DNA of 64,000 nt from JACVRM01 sp963755085 (GTDB lineage Bacteria; Actinomycetota; Thermoleophilia; Gaiellales; Gaiellaceae): assembly GCA_963755085.1 (NCBI GenBank), contig CAVWIN010000029.1:1-64000 (forward strand), in the 5' to 3' direction. The notes below the pieces were generated by a model. That model had not been told where the DNA came from. It did no database searches and was given only the letters and a program-made list of their open reading frames with translations. Of this stretch, positions 10,222-19,823 are shown piece after piece. The number at the start of each line of letters is the position of its first letter. The stretch's first letter is position 1. Made by a program: the position numbers and the translations under genes.

Positions 10222-10869
10222 ATGGCGGCCACGGAGACGACCGAGATGCGGGAGCGAGCCTGGTGGCTCCGCGTCCCGCTCGTGCTCGGCGACCCACGGG
10301 CGGTGTTCACGGCACTCCGGGACGACTCCCCTGAGGCCGCGGAGGCCAGGCAGGAGCCGGTCACCGCGATCGTTTTCCTCACCGGCCTGGCCGCGGCCTT
10401 GCTCGCCGCGCGGCACGCGTCGCTGCTCGACAGCGGTGACTTCGACCCGCTCCTCGTCGTCGTCTGGGTCATCGCAGCCGGCGGCGTCCAGGGGCTCGTC
10501 GACTACTGGGTCGCCGGCCTGGCGGTGTTCGCCGGGCTGTCAGGGTTCGGCGAGGCGGGCCGCTATCGCAACGCGCGCCATCTCGTTGCCTACGCGTCCG
10601 TGCCGCTGATCCTCTCGCTGCTCGTCGTCTGGCCGCTGCGGCTGGCGGCGTTCGGCGGCGACGTCTTCCGCGCAGGCGGCTCGGACAGCGGTGTGCTCTC
10701 GACCGCGCTCGACGTCGCCGACGCGGCGCTCCTCGCCTGGGCAGCGGCGCTCGTGCTCGTCGGCATCCGCGTCGTCCACCAGTGGGGCTGGCGGCGGACG
10801 ATCGGCGCCTACGTCCTCTCGATCGGCGTGCTCGCGGCGCTCGCCGCCGGGATCACGCTGTTCACGTAG
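10222..10869 (+). CDS. Yip1-domain-like integral membrane protein
   Basis: 215 residues. A polar N-terminal 50 residues (RERAWWLRVPLVLGDPRAVF) leads into about five membrane helices: roughly 50-66, 78-98, 118-143, 164-183 and 194-213. The opening segment RVPLVLGDPRAVFTALRDD and the GFGEAGRYRNARHLVAYASVPL stretch are typical of bacterial Yip1/DUF1282-type proteins, whose function is unclear. ATG at 10222 follows AAAGGCAGG; a GTG at 10168 would add 18 residues. Divergent from tasA and convergent with panB, with an 8-bp overlap of the ends. Confidence 0.6.
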   Translation: MAATETTEMRERAWWLRVPLVLGDPRAVFTALRDDSPEAAEARQEPVTAIVFLTGLAAALLAARHASLLDSGDFDPLLVVVWVIAAGGVQGLVDYWVAGLAVFAGLSGFGEAGRYRNARHLVAYASVPLILSLLVVWPLRLAAFGGDVFRAGGSDSGVLSTALDVADAALLAWAAALVLVGIRVVHQWGWRRTIGAYVLSIGVLAALAAGITLFT

Positions 10870-11767
10870 CCCGCTCGGTCACTCCGATCGCCGCCCGGAA
10901 GGCCTCCAGCTCCTCGTCCGGGATGCCGTACGTGTGCTCCTCGGCCGGGAACGATCGCGAGCGGACGTCCGCAGCGTAGCGGCCGAGCGCGTCGGTGATC
11001 ACCTCGCCGAGTGAGGCGTACTGCTTCACGAAGCGCGGCGTGTGGCCGTCGAACAGGCCCAGCAGGTCGTGCCACACGAGCACCTGGCCGTCGCAGCCCG
11101 CGCCCGCCCCGATGCCGATCGTCGGGATCGACAGCTCACGCGTGATCTCCTCGGCGACCGCGGCCGGAACGGCCTCCAGCACGAGGGCGAAGCAGCCGGC
11201 GGCCTCCAGCGCGCGCGCCTCCTCCCAGAGCGTGACCGCCTGCGTAGCGCTCCGTCCCTGTGCCTTGAACCCGCCGAGCTTGGTCGCCGATTGCGGCGTG
11301 AGCCCGACATGGCCCATCACGGGGATCCCCGCGCCCACGATCGACTGCACGCGCGACAGCGAGGGGCCCGCGCCCTCGAGCTTGATGACGTCGGCGCCGG
11401 CCTCCTTCACGAAGCGGATCGCGTTCCGCACCGCGTCCTCGTCGGAGACCTGGTACGAGCCGAACGGCATGTCGCCGACGACGAGCGGCCGCCGCGCGCC
11501 ACGCGTGACCGCACGGGTCATGAAGAGCATTTCGTCCATCGTTACCGGGACCGTGCTCGACTCGTGGCCGAGCACGACCATCGCGGCCGTGTCGCCGACG
11601 AGGATGAGCTCGACGCCGGCCGCGTCAGCCAGGCGGCCGCCCGTGGCGTCGTAGGCGGTGACCATCACGATCGGGTCGCCGCGGCGCTTCATCTCGGCGA
11701 GCTCCGGGACGGTGAGCTTCCCCGGGGCGGGTACGGCCGGGGCAGGTTGGTGCTGACGGATGCTCAT
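10862..11767 (-). CDS. panB: 3-methyl-2-oxobutanoate hydroxymethyltransferase
   Basis: 301 residues. PanB transfers a hydroxymethyl group from methylene-tetrahydrofolate to alpha-ketoisovalerate, giving ketopantoate, the first step of pantothenate synthesis. Family blocks are clear: MVTAYDATGGRLADAAGV, VGDTAAMVVLGHESSTVPVT with the metal-binding Asp, PLVVGDMPFGSYQVS, IKLEGAG, PVMGHVGLTPQS, and GIGAGAGCDGQVLVWHDLLG. Length is slightly above the usual 260-280 because of an N-terminal extension of about 15 residues. The ATG overlaps the panC stop by 4 bp, so panB is the last gene of the DUF2520-panC-panB operon. Confidence 0.97.
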   Translation of the reverse strand: MSIRQHQPAPAVPAPGKLTVPELAEMKRRGDPIVMVTAYDATGGRLADAAGVELILVGDTAAMVVLGHESSTVPVTMDEMLFMTRAVTRGARRPLVVGDMPFGSYQVSDEDAVRNAIRFVKEAGADVIKLEGAGPSLSRVQSIVGAGIPVMGHVGLTPQSATKLGGFKAQGRSATQAVTLWEEARALEAAGCFALVLEAVPAAVAEEITRELSIPTIGIGAGAGCDGQVLVWHDLLGLFDGHTPRFVKQYASLGEVITDALGRYAADVRSRSFPAEEHTYGIPDEELEAFRAAIGVTERAT

Positions 11768-12567
11768 GCGGGCTCCTCCTTGAGGGTGACGTTGTCGATG
11801 AGGCGAATGCCGCCGACCCGCGCCGCAGCGGCGAGCACGAGACGGCCGTCGAAGCGGGCGACCTCGACGTACTGCGGGACGACGAGCGGCTCGGCGTCGA
11901 GCACGCGCTGGGCGGCGGCGGCCGCGTCCTCACCGCGCGCGTAGGCCTGCGCACCGGCGTGCAGCGCGCGCGGCAGGGCCGCGGCAGCGACGCGGTGGTC
12001 GGGGGTCAGAAGGGCATTGCGCGACGACAGCGCGAGGCCGTCGTCGTCGCGGACGGTGGGGAGGACGCGGATGTCGACGCCCACGTTCAGGTCGTCGACG
12101 AGCTGCATCACGAGCGCAGCCTGCTGCGCGTCCTTCTCCCCGAAGTAGGCCCGTGCGGGCCGGACGATGTTGAAGAGCTTCAGGCATACGGTGGCGACGC
12201 CGCGGAAGTGGCCGGGGCGGAACGCGCCCTCGAGCCGCTTCGCGAACCTGTCGACGTCGACCCACGTCGTATAGCCGTCGGGGTACAGCTCCTCCACCGA
12301 CGGCGCGAACAGCACGTCGACGCTCTCGCGCTCGGCGATTGCCGCGTCGCGGGCCTCGTCGTGTGGATAGGCGGCGAGATCGTCGGCGGCGTCGAACTGC
12401 GCCGGGTTGACGAAGAGGCTGACGACGACCACGTCGTTCTCGGCCCGCGCGGCACGGAAGAGCGAGACATGCCCGGCGTGGAATGCGCCCATCGTCGGGA
12501 CGAGGCCGACCGAGCCGGCGCCGGCCAGCGCCGAGCGCACCGCCGAGATCGTCCGGACCGTCCTCAT
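11764..12567 (-). CDS. panC: Pantoate--beta-alanine ligase (pantothenate synthetase)
   Basis: 267 residues, normal size. PanC condenses pantoate with beta-alanine through a pantoyl-adenylate. The nucleotidyltransferase signature is intact: GLVPTMGAFHAGHVSL (HxGH-type motif near residue 27), VVSLFVNPAQFD, FRPGHFRGVATVC, YFGEKDAQQAALV (KD motif), and DGLALSSRNALL with the KMSKS-equivalent SSRN. Its start overlaps the stop of the DUF2520 gene and its stop overlaps the start of panB. No panD (aspartate decarboxylase) is present in the window. Confidence 0.97.
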   Translation of the reverse strand: MRTVRTISAVRSALAGAGSVGLVPTMGAFHAGHVSLFRAARAENDVVVVSLFVNPAQFDAADDLAAYPHDEARDAAIAERESVDVLFAPSVEELYPDGYTTWVDVDRFAKRLEGAFRPGHFRGVATVCLKLFNIVRPARAYFGEKDAQQAALVMQLVDDLNVGVDIRVLPTVRDDDGLALSSRNALLTPDHRVAAAALPRALHAGAQAYARGEDAAAAAQRVLDAEPLVVPQYVEVARFDGRLVLAAAARVGGIRLIDNVTLKEEPA

Positions 12568-13256
12568 CCGGCCAGCTCCGCGGTCGCGTCGGCGAGCGTC
12601 CGGTAGAGCGCCTCGAGCTCGGGGCGCCGCTCACGGATGACGGCGAGGTGCGCCTCGATGGTCGCCCAGTCGCCGCGGGCGATTGGCCCCGTCAACTCGA
12701 ACCCGTTCTCGATCGTCCGGCGCATGAGCGGCACGAGCGCCTCCGGCGGCGCGCCGGCGGCAGCCACGAGCCCCGCGGCCGCCTCGTGCAGTGTGACGAG
12801 GTAGTTCGAGGCCACGACCGCGCCCGCGTGGTAGAGCGGACGATCGGCGTCGGCGAGGTGGAACGGCTCGAGGCCCAACGTGGCGGCTAGCTCGAGCGCG
12901 ACGTCCCGCGCCTCGTCCGTCTCGGCCGTAACGGCCGCCCAGGCGCCGTCCAGCTGCTCGGGGCCGCGGGAACGCGTGAAGGTCTGCAGGGGATGGAGGC
13001 TGAAGCGCCGCCGGTGGGGCTCGAGCGCGACCAGTGGCGTCGCGCCGCTCACGTGTGCGACCCAGGGGCCCGGCGCGATCTGCTGCGCGACCTCGGCGAT
13101 CGCACCGTCGGGGACGCAGAGCAGGACGAGCTCGGCGCCCTCGGCGTCCCAGTCGCGGCCCCCGCGCGAGCGCACGGCGGCGCCCCGCTCCCGCAGGCGG
13201 GCGGCGAGCGCAGAGCCGGCACGGCCGGCGCCGATGACGCAAATGGGTTCAGGCAC
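12564..13256 (-). CDS. Rossmann-like / DUF2520 oxidoreductase-type protein in pan operon
   Basis: 230 residues from GTG 13256. N-terminal dinucleotide-binding fold with ICVIGAGRAGSALAARL (residues 4-20), then LVLLCVPDGAIAEVA and VAHVSGATPL, and a helical C-terminal domain with FSLHPLQTF, YHAGAVVASNYLVTLHEAA and a final helix bundle. The fold resembles ketopantoate reductase and pyrroline-carboxylate reductase, and DUF2520 genes repeatedly sit next to panC. A role as the missing ketopantoate reductase is attractive but unproven; the usual PanE Lys and Glu cannot be identified by eye. An in-frame upstream ATG at 13361 would add 35 residues that do not look like the family. Confidence 0.8.
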   Translation of the reverse strand: MPEPICVIGAGRAGSALAARLRERGAAVRSRGGRDWDAEGAELVLLCVPDGAIAEVAQQIAPGPWVAHVSGATPLVALEPHRRRFSLHPLQTFTRSRGPEQLDGAWAAVTAETDEARDVALELAATLGLEPFHLADADRPLYHAGAVVASNYLVTLHEAAAGLVAAAGAPPEALVPLMRRTIENGFELTGPIARGDWATIEAHLAVIRERRPELEALYRTLADATAELAG

Positions 13257-13456
13257 TTCTTGTCGCTCCAGTTCCAATCCGGATACCGGGCATGTGCAGG
13301 ATATCTCCGTTCCGGTACCCCCGCACTGGTCACCCATGCTTTGCGAGAACGGGTGACCCACTCCGAGCGACTTTCCGCAAGCTCCGGGAGGTTCCGCCGA
13401 TGCCCCGGGTCGACACCACTTCGTCTCAGGTAGTGCGGACCCCCGGAGGGACTTCG

Positions 13457-13708
13457 ATGAAGAAATTAATGCCGCTCGGCGCCGTCGTGGCGCTCGCCGC
13501 GACCGTTCTGCCCGGTGCAGCCGCCGCGGGTCGATTCACCGGCGTCGTCATCGCGAAGGACACCGCACGGCACGATCGCCGTCGGCAGCGGCCGCCAGGT
13601 GCGCACGTGCTGACCGACGCGTCGACGAACGCTCGGTGAAGGGCGACGGCGACGGTCAACACCTGCGCGGTTCCGAACGGCGTGAGCCTCGCGGTCGAGA
13701 TTCACTGA
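13457..13708 (+). pseudogene. Broken gene for a small exported protein
   Basis: A good ribosome site (CCGGAGGG) precedes ATG 13457 and a clear signal peptide, MKKLMPLGAVVALAATVL, then GRFTGVVIAKDTARH. The expected beta-strand continuation TIAVGSGRQVRT is present only in a different frame, and the starting frame meets a stop at 13637-13639. After that stop the same frame reads on as TATVNTCAVPNGVSLAVEIH before a stop at 13706-13708. The pattern suggests compensating or multiple indels in a short secreted beta-domain protein. Sequence error is possible, since other single-base indels occur in the window. Confidence 0.5.
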
Positions 13709-13730
13709 CCCGTTCCACGTCTGTACTCCA

Positions 13731-13760
13731 CGACCTGCCCGGGCTTGCCCGGGCAGGTCG
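13731..13760. terminator. Perfect GC-rich hairpin
   Basis: Arms CGACCTGCCCGGG (13731-13743) and CCCGGGCAGGTCG (13748-13760) pair completely around CTTG, followed by CTCTTAAC. It sits 22 bp after the broken exported-protein gene and before the FmdB-like gene, as expected for an intrinsic terminator with a poor U-tract. Confidence 0.7.
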
Positions 13761-13789
13761 CTCTTAACAGGGACAGTCCCTGTTAAGAG
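13761..13789. repeat. Perfect inverted repeat with GGGACAGTCCC core
   Basis: CTCTTAACAGGGA (13761-13773) and TCCCTGTTAAGAG (13777-13789) are exact inverted arms around CAG. The core GGGACAGTCCC resembles GGGGACAGTCACC and GGGGCTGTCCC near 21.1-21.2 kb, suggesting a small REP-like family spread through the genome. Confidence 0.55.
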
Positions 13790-13811
13790 AACCGGTCGGT
13801 AAACTCGCGCC

Positions 13812-14030
13812 GTGCCGGTCTACGAGTACGCGTGCATGGAGTGCGAGCAGCATTTCGAGGAACTCGTCCGCATGGATGCCGACGCACCCGCGTGCCCACA
13901 CTGCGGCGGCATGAACGCCCGGCGCCAGCTCTCCGTCTTTGCCGTTCACGGCGCGTCGAGCCAGCCCAACTTCGGCCAGACGTCTGCGGGCGGGGGCTGT
14001 TGCGGCGGCAGTTGCGGCTGCGGCCACTAG
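13812..14030 (+). CDS. FmdB-family zinc-ribbon protein
   Basis: 72 residues. N-terminal zinc ribbon MPVYEYACMECEQHFE with a second CPHCGG pair (CxxC-x17-CxxC) is the FmdB/CxxC_CXXC_SSSS regulatory-protein pattern. The C-terminus is rich in Gly and Cys (GGGCCGGSCGCGH), which may bind a further metal. GTG start at 13812, as homologues start MPxYEY. Named after a putative regulator of formamidase genes, but the function in most bacteria is unknown. Confidence 0.88.
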   Translation: MPVYEYACMECEQHFEELVRMDADAPACPHCGGMNARRQLSVFAVHGASSQPNFGQTSAGGGCCGGSCGCGH

Positions 14031-14062
14031 ACCGTCCGTAGCAGCGCGTAGACTCGCCGCCC

Positions 14063-14728
14063 GTGGATGCCGCGGCGCGCGCGCTCGAGCTTCGGAAGTA
14101 CGCGGACGAGACGGCCGGCTGTGCGAAGTGCCGGCTCGCCGAGGGCCGCACCCAGGTCGTCTTCGGCGTCGGGAACCCGGACGCCGACCTGATGTTCGTC
14201 GGCGAGGCTCCAGGCTTCCACGAGGACAAGCAGGGCTACCCGTTCGTCGGCCAGGCCGGGAAGCTCCTCGACAAGCTGCTCGAGGGCATCGGGATGTCCC
14301 GCGCCGAGACCTTTATCGCCAATGTCTTGAAATGCCGGCCACCCGGCAACCGTGACCCCGGTGCCGACGAGATCGAATCGTGCGAGCCGCACCTCTTCCG
14401 CCAGCTGGAGCTGGTCGAGCCGCGCGTCGTCGCATCGCTGGGCAACTTCGCCACGAAGCTTCTCTCCGGTAAGCAGATCGGTATCACGCGCGTGCACGGG
14501 CAGGAGCAGCAGGTCACGATCGGCGGCCGCAGCGTGCTGCTCTTCCCGCTCTACCACCCGGCCGCGGCGCTCTACACGCCGGCGATGTTGAAGGTCCTCG
14601 AGGCCGACTTCGCCCGGCTCCCGGCGCTTCTCGGCACGCCGGCCGAACCGGAGGCGCCTGCGCCGCCCGCGGTCGACCCGGCGCTTCTGGGTCAGCCGGA
14701 GCCGGCAGTTCAGCTCGGGCTCTTCTAG
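14063..14728 (+). CDS. Family 4 uracil-DNA glycosylase (Fe-S)
   Basis: 221 residues. Removes uracil from DNA to start base-excision repair. Motif A GEAPGFHEDKQGYPFVGQAG (about 52-71) and motif B HPAAAL (about 169) define family 4. Cysteines in GCAKCRL, VLKCRPP and SCEPHL are in the positions that ligate the 4Fe-4S cluster in this family. A low-complexity Pro/Ala tail ends in QLGLF, which resembles a clamp-binding peptide (QLxLF type), so it may bind the DNA polymerase sliding clamp; that is inference. GTG start at 14063; it lies 20 bp before tsaE. Confidence 0.93.
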   Translation: MDAAARALELRKYADETAGCAKCRLAEGRTQVVFGVGNPDADLMFVGEAPGFHEDKQGYPFVGQAGKLLDKLLEGIGMSRAETFIANVLKCRPPGNRDPGADEIESCEPHLFRQLELVEPRVVASLGNFATKLLSGKQIGITRVHGQEQQVTIGGRSVLLFPLYHPAAALYTPAMLKVLEADFARLPALLGTPAEPEAPAPPAVDPALLGQPEPAVQLGLF

Positions 14729-14748
14729 CCGACAAATACTCTGCGCCG

Positions 14749-15186
14749 GTGGAGCTGCTGTCGGCCTCACCCGGCGAGACCGAGGCGATCGCGGGCCGCC
14801 TGGCCGCCCAGCTTGCGCCCGGCGACGTGATCAGCGTCTCGGGCGAGCTCGGCGCTGGCAAGACGACCTTCGTGCGCGGCGCCTGCCGGGCGCTCGGCGT
14901 CACCCAGCCCGTCACCAGCCCGACGTTCACGATCGGTCACCGCTACCACGGCCGCGTCGACGTCTCGCACCTCGACCTGTACCGCTTCACCGGCGTCTCG
15001 GCCGCCGAGTGGGGCGACCTGGAGCCGTATTTCGACGACGCCGTCTGCTTCGTCGAGTGGCCGGAGGCGGCCGGTAACGGTCTCCCGCCTGTGCGGGCGA
15101 CGGTCACGCTCGCGCACGTCGACGAAACGCACCGGCGGGTCGCGCTCGACGGTCCCGCCGATCTCCTGCAACGCTTGCAAGCGTGA
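14749..15186 (+). CDS. tsaE: tRNA threonylcarbamoyladenosine biosynthesis ATPase
   Basis: 145 residues. P-loop GELGAGKTTFVRGACRALG (about 32-50), switch region VTSPTFTIGHRY and Walker-B-like VSHLDLYR mark TsaE, the ATPase that drives the TsaBDE complex making N6-threonylcarbamoyladenosine at position 37 of ANN-decoding tRNAs. GTG start at 14749. Its TGA overlaps the GTG of tsaB by 4 bp, first step in a chain tsaE-tsaB-rimI-tsaD with every junction overlapping. Confidence 0.96.
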   Translation: MELLSASPGETEAIAGRLAAQLAPGDVISVSGELGAGKTTFVRGACRALGVTQPVTSPTFTIGHRYHGRVDVSHLDLYRFTGVSAAEWGDLEPYFDDAVCFVEWPEAAGNGLPPVRATVTLAHVDETHRRVALDGPADLLQRLQA

Positions 15187-15779
15187 TCGTGCTCGCCTTC
15201 GACACGGCCACGTCAGTGGTCACGGCCGCGCTCACGCGGGACGGCGAGGTGCTCGACGAGCGCAGCTCGCGGCCCGTCTCCGTGCTCGAGGACGCCGAGG
15301 CGATGCTCGCCGCCGCCGGCCTGCGCCCAGCCGACCTCGACGGCGTCGCCGTTGGCATCGGCCCGGGCAGCTTCACCGGCATCCGCATGGCGCTCGCGAC
15401 CGCCCGGGGGCTGTCGTTCGCGCTCGGCATCCCGGTCGCCGGCGTCTCCACGCTGGCCGCGCTGGCCGCGGGCGCGCCCGGTGCGCTCCCCGTGATCGAC
15501 GCGAAGCGGCAGGAGGTCTTCACCGAGGCCGACGGCGCGCCGGTCGTCGTGACGCCTGCCGCAGTGGCGCTCACTCCCGGCCGCGTCTGCGTCGGCGACG
15601 GCGCCGTGCGCTACCGGGACGTGCTGGAGGAGCGCGGCGCCGAGATCCCGCCCGACGACGACGAGCGCCATATCCCGCGTGCCCGCTTTCACGCGCAGCT
15701 CGCGCGCGACTTCGGCCCCGCCGACGCGGTCGAGCCGCTCTACCTCCGGGTCCCGGACGCCGAGAGGGCGGCCGCATGA
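15183..15779 (+). CDS. tsaB: tRNA threonylcarbamoyladenosine biosynthesis protein TsaB
   Basis: 198 residues, ASKHA fold lacking the metal site of TsaD. Starts VIVLAFDTATSVVTAALT, has the family signature VGIGPGSFTGIRMALATARG (about 57-76), then VIDAKRQEVFTE. TsaB is the scaffold partner that dimerises with TsaD. GTG start overlaps the tsaE stop and its TGA overlaps the rimI ATG. Slightly short relative to enterobacterial TsaB (about 230), normal for actinobacteria. Confidence 0.94.
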   Translation: MIVLAFDTATSVVTAALTRDGEVLDERSSRPVSVLEDAEAMLAAAGLRPADLDGVAVGIGPGSFTGIRMALATARGLSFALGIPVAGVSTLAALAAGAPGALPVIDAKRQEVFTEADGAPVVVTPAAVALTPGRVCVGDGAVRYRDVLEERGAEIPPDDDERHIPRARFHAQLARDFGPADAVEPLYLRVPDAERAAA

Positions 15780-16245
15780 CCGAGATCCGCACGCTCGGCG
15801 CGGCCGATCTCGGCGCCATCGAGCGCATCGAGCGCCGGTCCTACTCGACGCCCTGGTCGCGCTCCATGTTCGCGAGCGAGATCGCGAAGCCGACCTCGAT
15901 CTGCCTCGGCGCCGTCGAGCCGGGCACCGGCCTGGTCGGCTATCTGATCATCTCCCGCTACGTCGATGCCTGGCACGTGATGAACGTCGCGGTCGACCCC
16001 GACAAGCGCGGCCGCGGGGTCGCGCGCATGCTGTTCGCCGAGCTGTTCGAGCGAACGAGCGAGGACGGCGGCCGCGGCTACACGCTCGAGGTGCGAGTGT
16101 CGAACGAGGAGGCCATCCGCCTCTACGAGCGGCTCGGCTTCAAGTCACGCGGCGTCCGGCGCGGCTACTACACGGACAATCGAGAGGACGCCCTGGTCAT
16201 GTGGAAGGACCCGATCGATGCCCTTGCCGTGCGGAGCGAGACGGC

Positions 16246-16249
<4 letters not shown>
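15776..16249 (+). CDS. rimI: Ribosomal protein S18-alanine N-acetyltransferase
   Basis: 157 residues, GNAT fold. EIRTLGAADLGAIERIERRS and FASEIAKP open the domain; acetyl-CoA binding loop VAVDPDKRGRGVARMLF (V-x-x-x-R-G-x-G-x-A) is at about 72-88, followed by LEVRVSNEEAIRLYERLGF. RimI acetylates the N-terminal Ala of ribosomal protein S18. Encoded between tsaB and tsaD with overlaps at both ends, a conserved arrangement in actinobacteria and firmicutes. Confidence 0.93.
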
Positions 16250-17176
<927 letters not shown>

Positions 17177-17199
<23 letters not shown>

Positions 17200-19732
17200 C
17201 GGAGCGCCGCCGCAGATTGCGCTCCTCCTGGTCGTCGCCGTCGCGGCCACGCTCGTTGCTGCCCTGATCGCGGCCGTTCGCGAGCAGACGACGGCAGCGG
17301 CACAGAAGCCGACCGGCGTGCCTGCGAGCGCCTGGTACGGCCTCGTCGGGGCGCCGCCGGTGGCGGTGTCGGTGGGGCAGCGCGTCATCGTGCTGCTCAA
17401 GGCGCCGTCGCTGGCCGACCGCGTCGCCGCCGCCGGCGGCCACGCGAGCGAGGCGCAGGAGCGCCGCTGGACGGCCGCGATCTTCGCCTCGCAGCGGCAG
17501 CTGATCTCCGACCTCGCGACGAGCGGGGTGCGCGTCAATCCGGAGTTCCAGTACGCGCGCGTCGTGAACGGCTTCTCCGCCGCCCTGGACGCCCCCGCGA
17601 TCGCCCTCGTCGAACGTTCGCCCAGCGTGGCCGGCGTCTTCCCCGTTCGCACCGCCTACCCGGCCGCGGCGTCCGGCGAGGGCCGCCCCGCGGGCGACCT
17701 GGGCGTGCGCCTGCCGGGCATGAACGGGCGCGGCGTCGGCATCGCCCTGCTCGACACCGGCGTCGACATCGGCCACCCCGCGCTCGTCGGCCGGGTCGCG
17801 GCCGGCTACGACGTCGTCTCGGGCGACTCGTTCGCCGACGCCCAGCAGCGCCCCGACGACCCACGGGAGATCGAGCAGCACGGGACGCAGCTCGCCGGGA
17901 TCATGGTCGGCCCTGGCGGCGTGGCGCCGGCCGCGCGGATCTACCCCATCCGCGTCGCCGGCTGGCAGCGGGACGCGACGGGCGGCTGGGCCGTCTACGG
18001 GCGGACCGACCAGCTGATTGCCGGCTTCGAGCGCGCCGTCGACCCGAACGGCGACGGGGATGCGCACGATGCGGCCCGGATCGCCGTTGTGGGCGTGGCC
18101 GAGCCGTACGACGCCTTCGGGGACGGCCCCGATGCCGAGGCGGTCGCGGGCGCGCTCGACCTCGACACGCTCGTCGTTGCGCCGGCCGGCAACGACGGCC
18201 CGGCCGGCCCGCGCTACGGGAGCATCTCTGGCCCCGGCGCCGGTTCGGCCGCGCTGACCGTCGGCGCGTCCGAGCCGCGCGGGACGGGCCGCATGGCAGA
18301 CGTCTCGATGCGGGTCGGCCTCAACACCACGTTCGACGGAACCGTCCCGCTCGCGACTGACGCGGCTCCGTCGAGGCTGTCGCTGCAGCTCGCCCTGCCG
18401 CGCACGCCGACGACCCCATCGGGCCGGCCGGGCGGCGGCCTGCGCCTGCCCGATTTCTTCGACACCGGCGGCCTCAGCCTCGTCGCGGGCCGCGCTGCCC
18501 TCGTACCGGCCGGCGATGCCCCGCAGCGGGTCGCGCTCGCGGCCGCGAACGCGGGCGCCCAGGCGATCGTGCTCTACGGGGGCCGTTTGCCCCCGGGGGC
18601 GCTCGACCTCGGCGACCGCTCGGACGTGCCGGTCGTCGGCGTGCCGGCGGCCGCGGGCCGCGCGCTCGTCACGGCGGTTCGCGACGGGCGCACGGCGCGG
18701 GTCTCGATCGCGGCCGGCCAGTCCGCCGCGGTCGGCGGGGACGTCGCGCCCTTCTCGTCGCGGGGCCTGACCTTCGACGGGCGCCTCAAGCCCGACCTGG
18801 TCGCGCCGGGCGTCGGGCTGAACGCGCCGGAACCGGGGGAGACCGAGGACTCGACCGCCCGCTACGGCGTGATCAACGGCGCGAGCGCGGCGACGGCGGT
18901 CGTCGGCGGGGCCGCCGCCCTGCTGGCCCAGGCGCGTCCCGAGTTGGACGCGGCCGAGCTCCGCGGCGCGCTCGTCGGGACGGCGCGGCCGTTGAAGAAC
19001 GAGCTTCCGACGGCCGAGGGCGCCGGGCAGCTCGACCTCGGCGCGGCTGCGGCGGCGGAGCTGGCGGCCGACCCGACGACGATCGCCTTCCACCGCACCG
19101 AGCGGAGCGACTGGCGCGAGGCGCAGCGCCTCGCCGTCCGCAACATCTCGACGCGGCCGCTGCGCGTCACCGCCGCCGTCGTGGTTGACGGCTCTCCGAA
19201 GGGCGTCCACGTCGCGCCGTACCCGCGCGCCTTCACGCTGCGCCCGGGGCGAAGCGGCACGGTGCTGGTCCAGGGGAGCGCCGCCGGGCTCGACTCGCAG
19301 CTGACCGGGTCGGTGCTCTTCCGCGTCGACGGCCGCACGGGGCTGACCGTCCCCTGGGCGGCGGCGCCGCCCGGCGCCGACGGCGGGCTGCTCGCCGACG
19401 TCCGCCTCGCCCAGGACCGCTTCGACCCGTCCGACACGGCGCCGCAGGTGCTCTCGTTCGTCGCCGGCCGGCTCGTCCCGGGCGAGGCCGGCTACCAGGT
19501 GCTGGCGGTCTCGCGGCTCGACCTCGAGCTGCGCCGCGCCGGGGCGACGAAGCCGCTCGGCCTGATCTCACGGCAGCGCCACCTGCTCCCGGGCCGCTAC
19601 GCGTTCGGGCTCACGGGCCGCGGCCCCGGCGGCAAGGTGCTGCATCGCGGTGCGTACGTGCTCGACGTCATCGCCTACCCGACGAACGGGGGCCGCCCGA
19701 CGCGCCGGGCCGTCGACTTCTTCGTGCGTTAA
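17177..19732 (+). CDS. Membrane-anchored S8 subtilisin-like serine protease
   Basis: 851 residues. One hydrophobic helix at about 14-34 serves as signal or anchor. An inhibitor-I9-like propeptide follows (FASQRQLISDL, RVVNGFSAALDAPAIALVE). Catalytic Asp lies in GIALLDTGVDIGHP (about 191), His in EQHGTQLAGI (about 235), oxyanion Asn in VAPAGNDGPAG (about 335) and Ser probably in NGASAATAVVGGAAALL (about 571), where the usual GTSMAxP is replaced. A protease-associated-like insert lies at about 430-520, and a C-terminal Fn3-like region follows (about 630-851). Start overlaps tsaD by 23 bp; an ATG at 17177 is the only plausible start ahead of the anchor. Confidence 0.87.
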
Positions 19733-19746
19733 GTCCGTATTGAGAT

Positions 19747-19813
19747 CCGCAGAATCTGCGGCCGAAGCCCAGGCCTGGTGGGCGTAAGATCGGGCCGAGC
19801 CAGGCCAAGGAGG
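19747..19813 (+). promoter_or_regulatory. Promoter and ribosome-binding region of the glutamate dehydrogenase gene
   Basis: After the subtilase stop comes an inverted repeat CCGCAGA-A-TCTGCGG (19747-19761), a possible operator. A TAAGAT hexamer at about 19786-19791 looks like a -10 box, and AAGGAGG at 19807-19813 is a near-perfect anti-Shine-Dalgarno match set 10 bp before the GTG. This is the strongest ribosome site in the window and suggests high expression. Confidence 0.4.
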
Positions 19814-19823
19814 GATCCACGTC

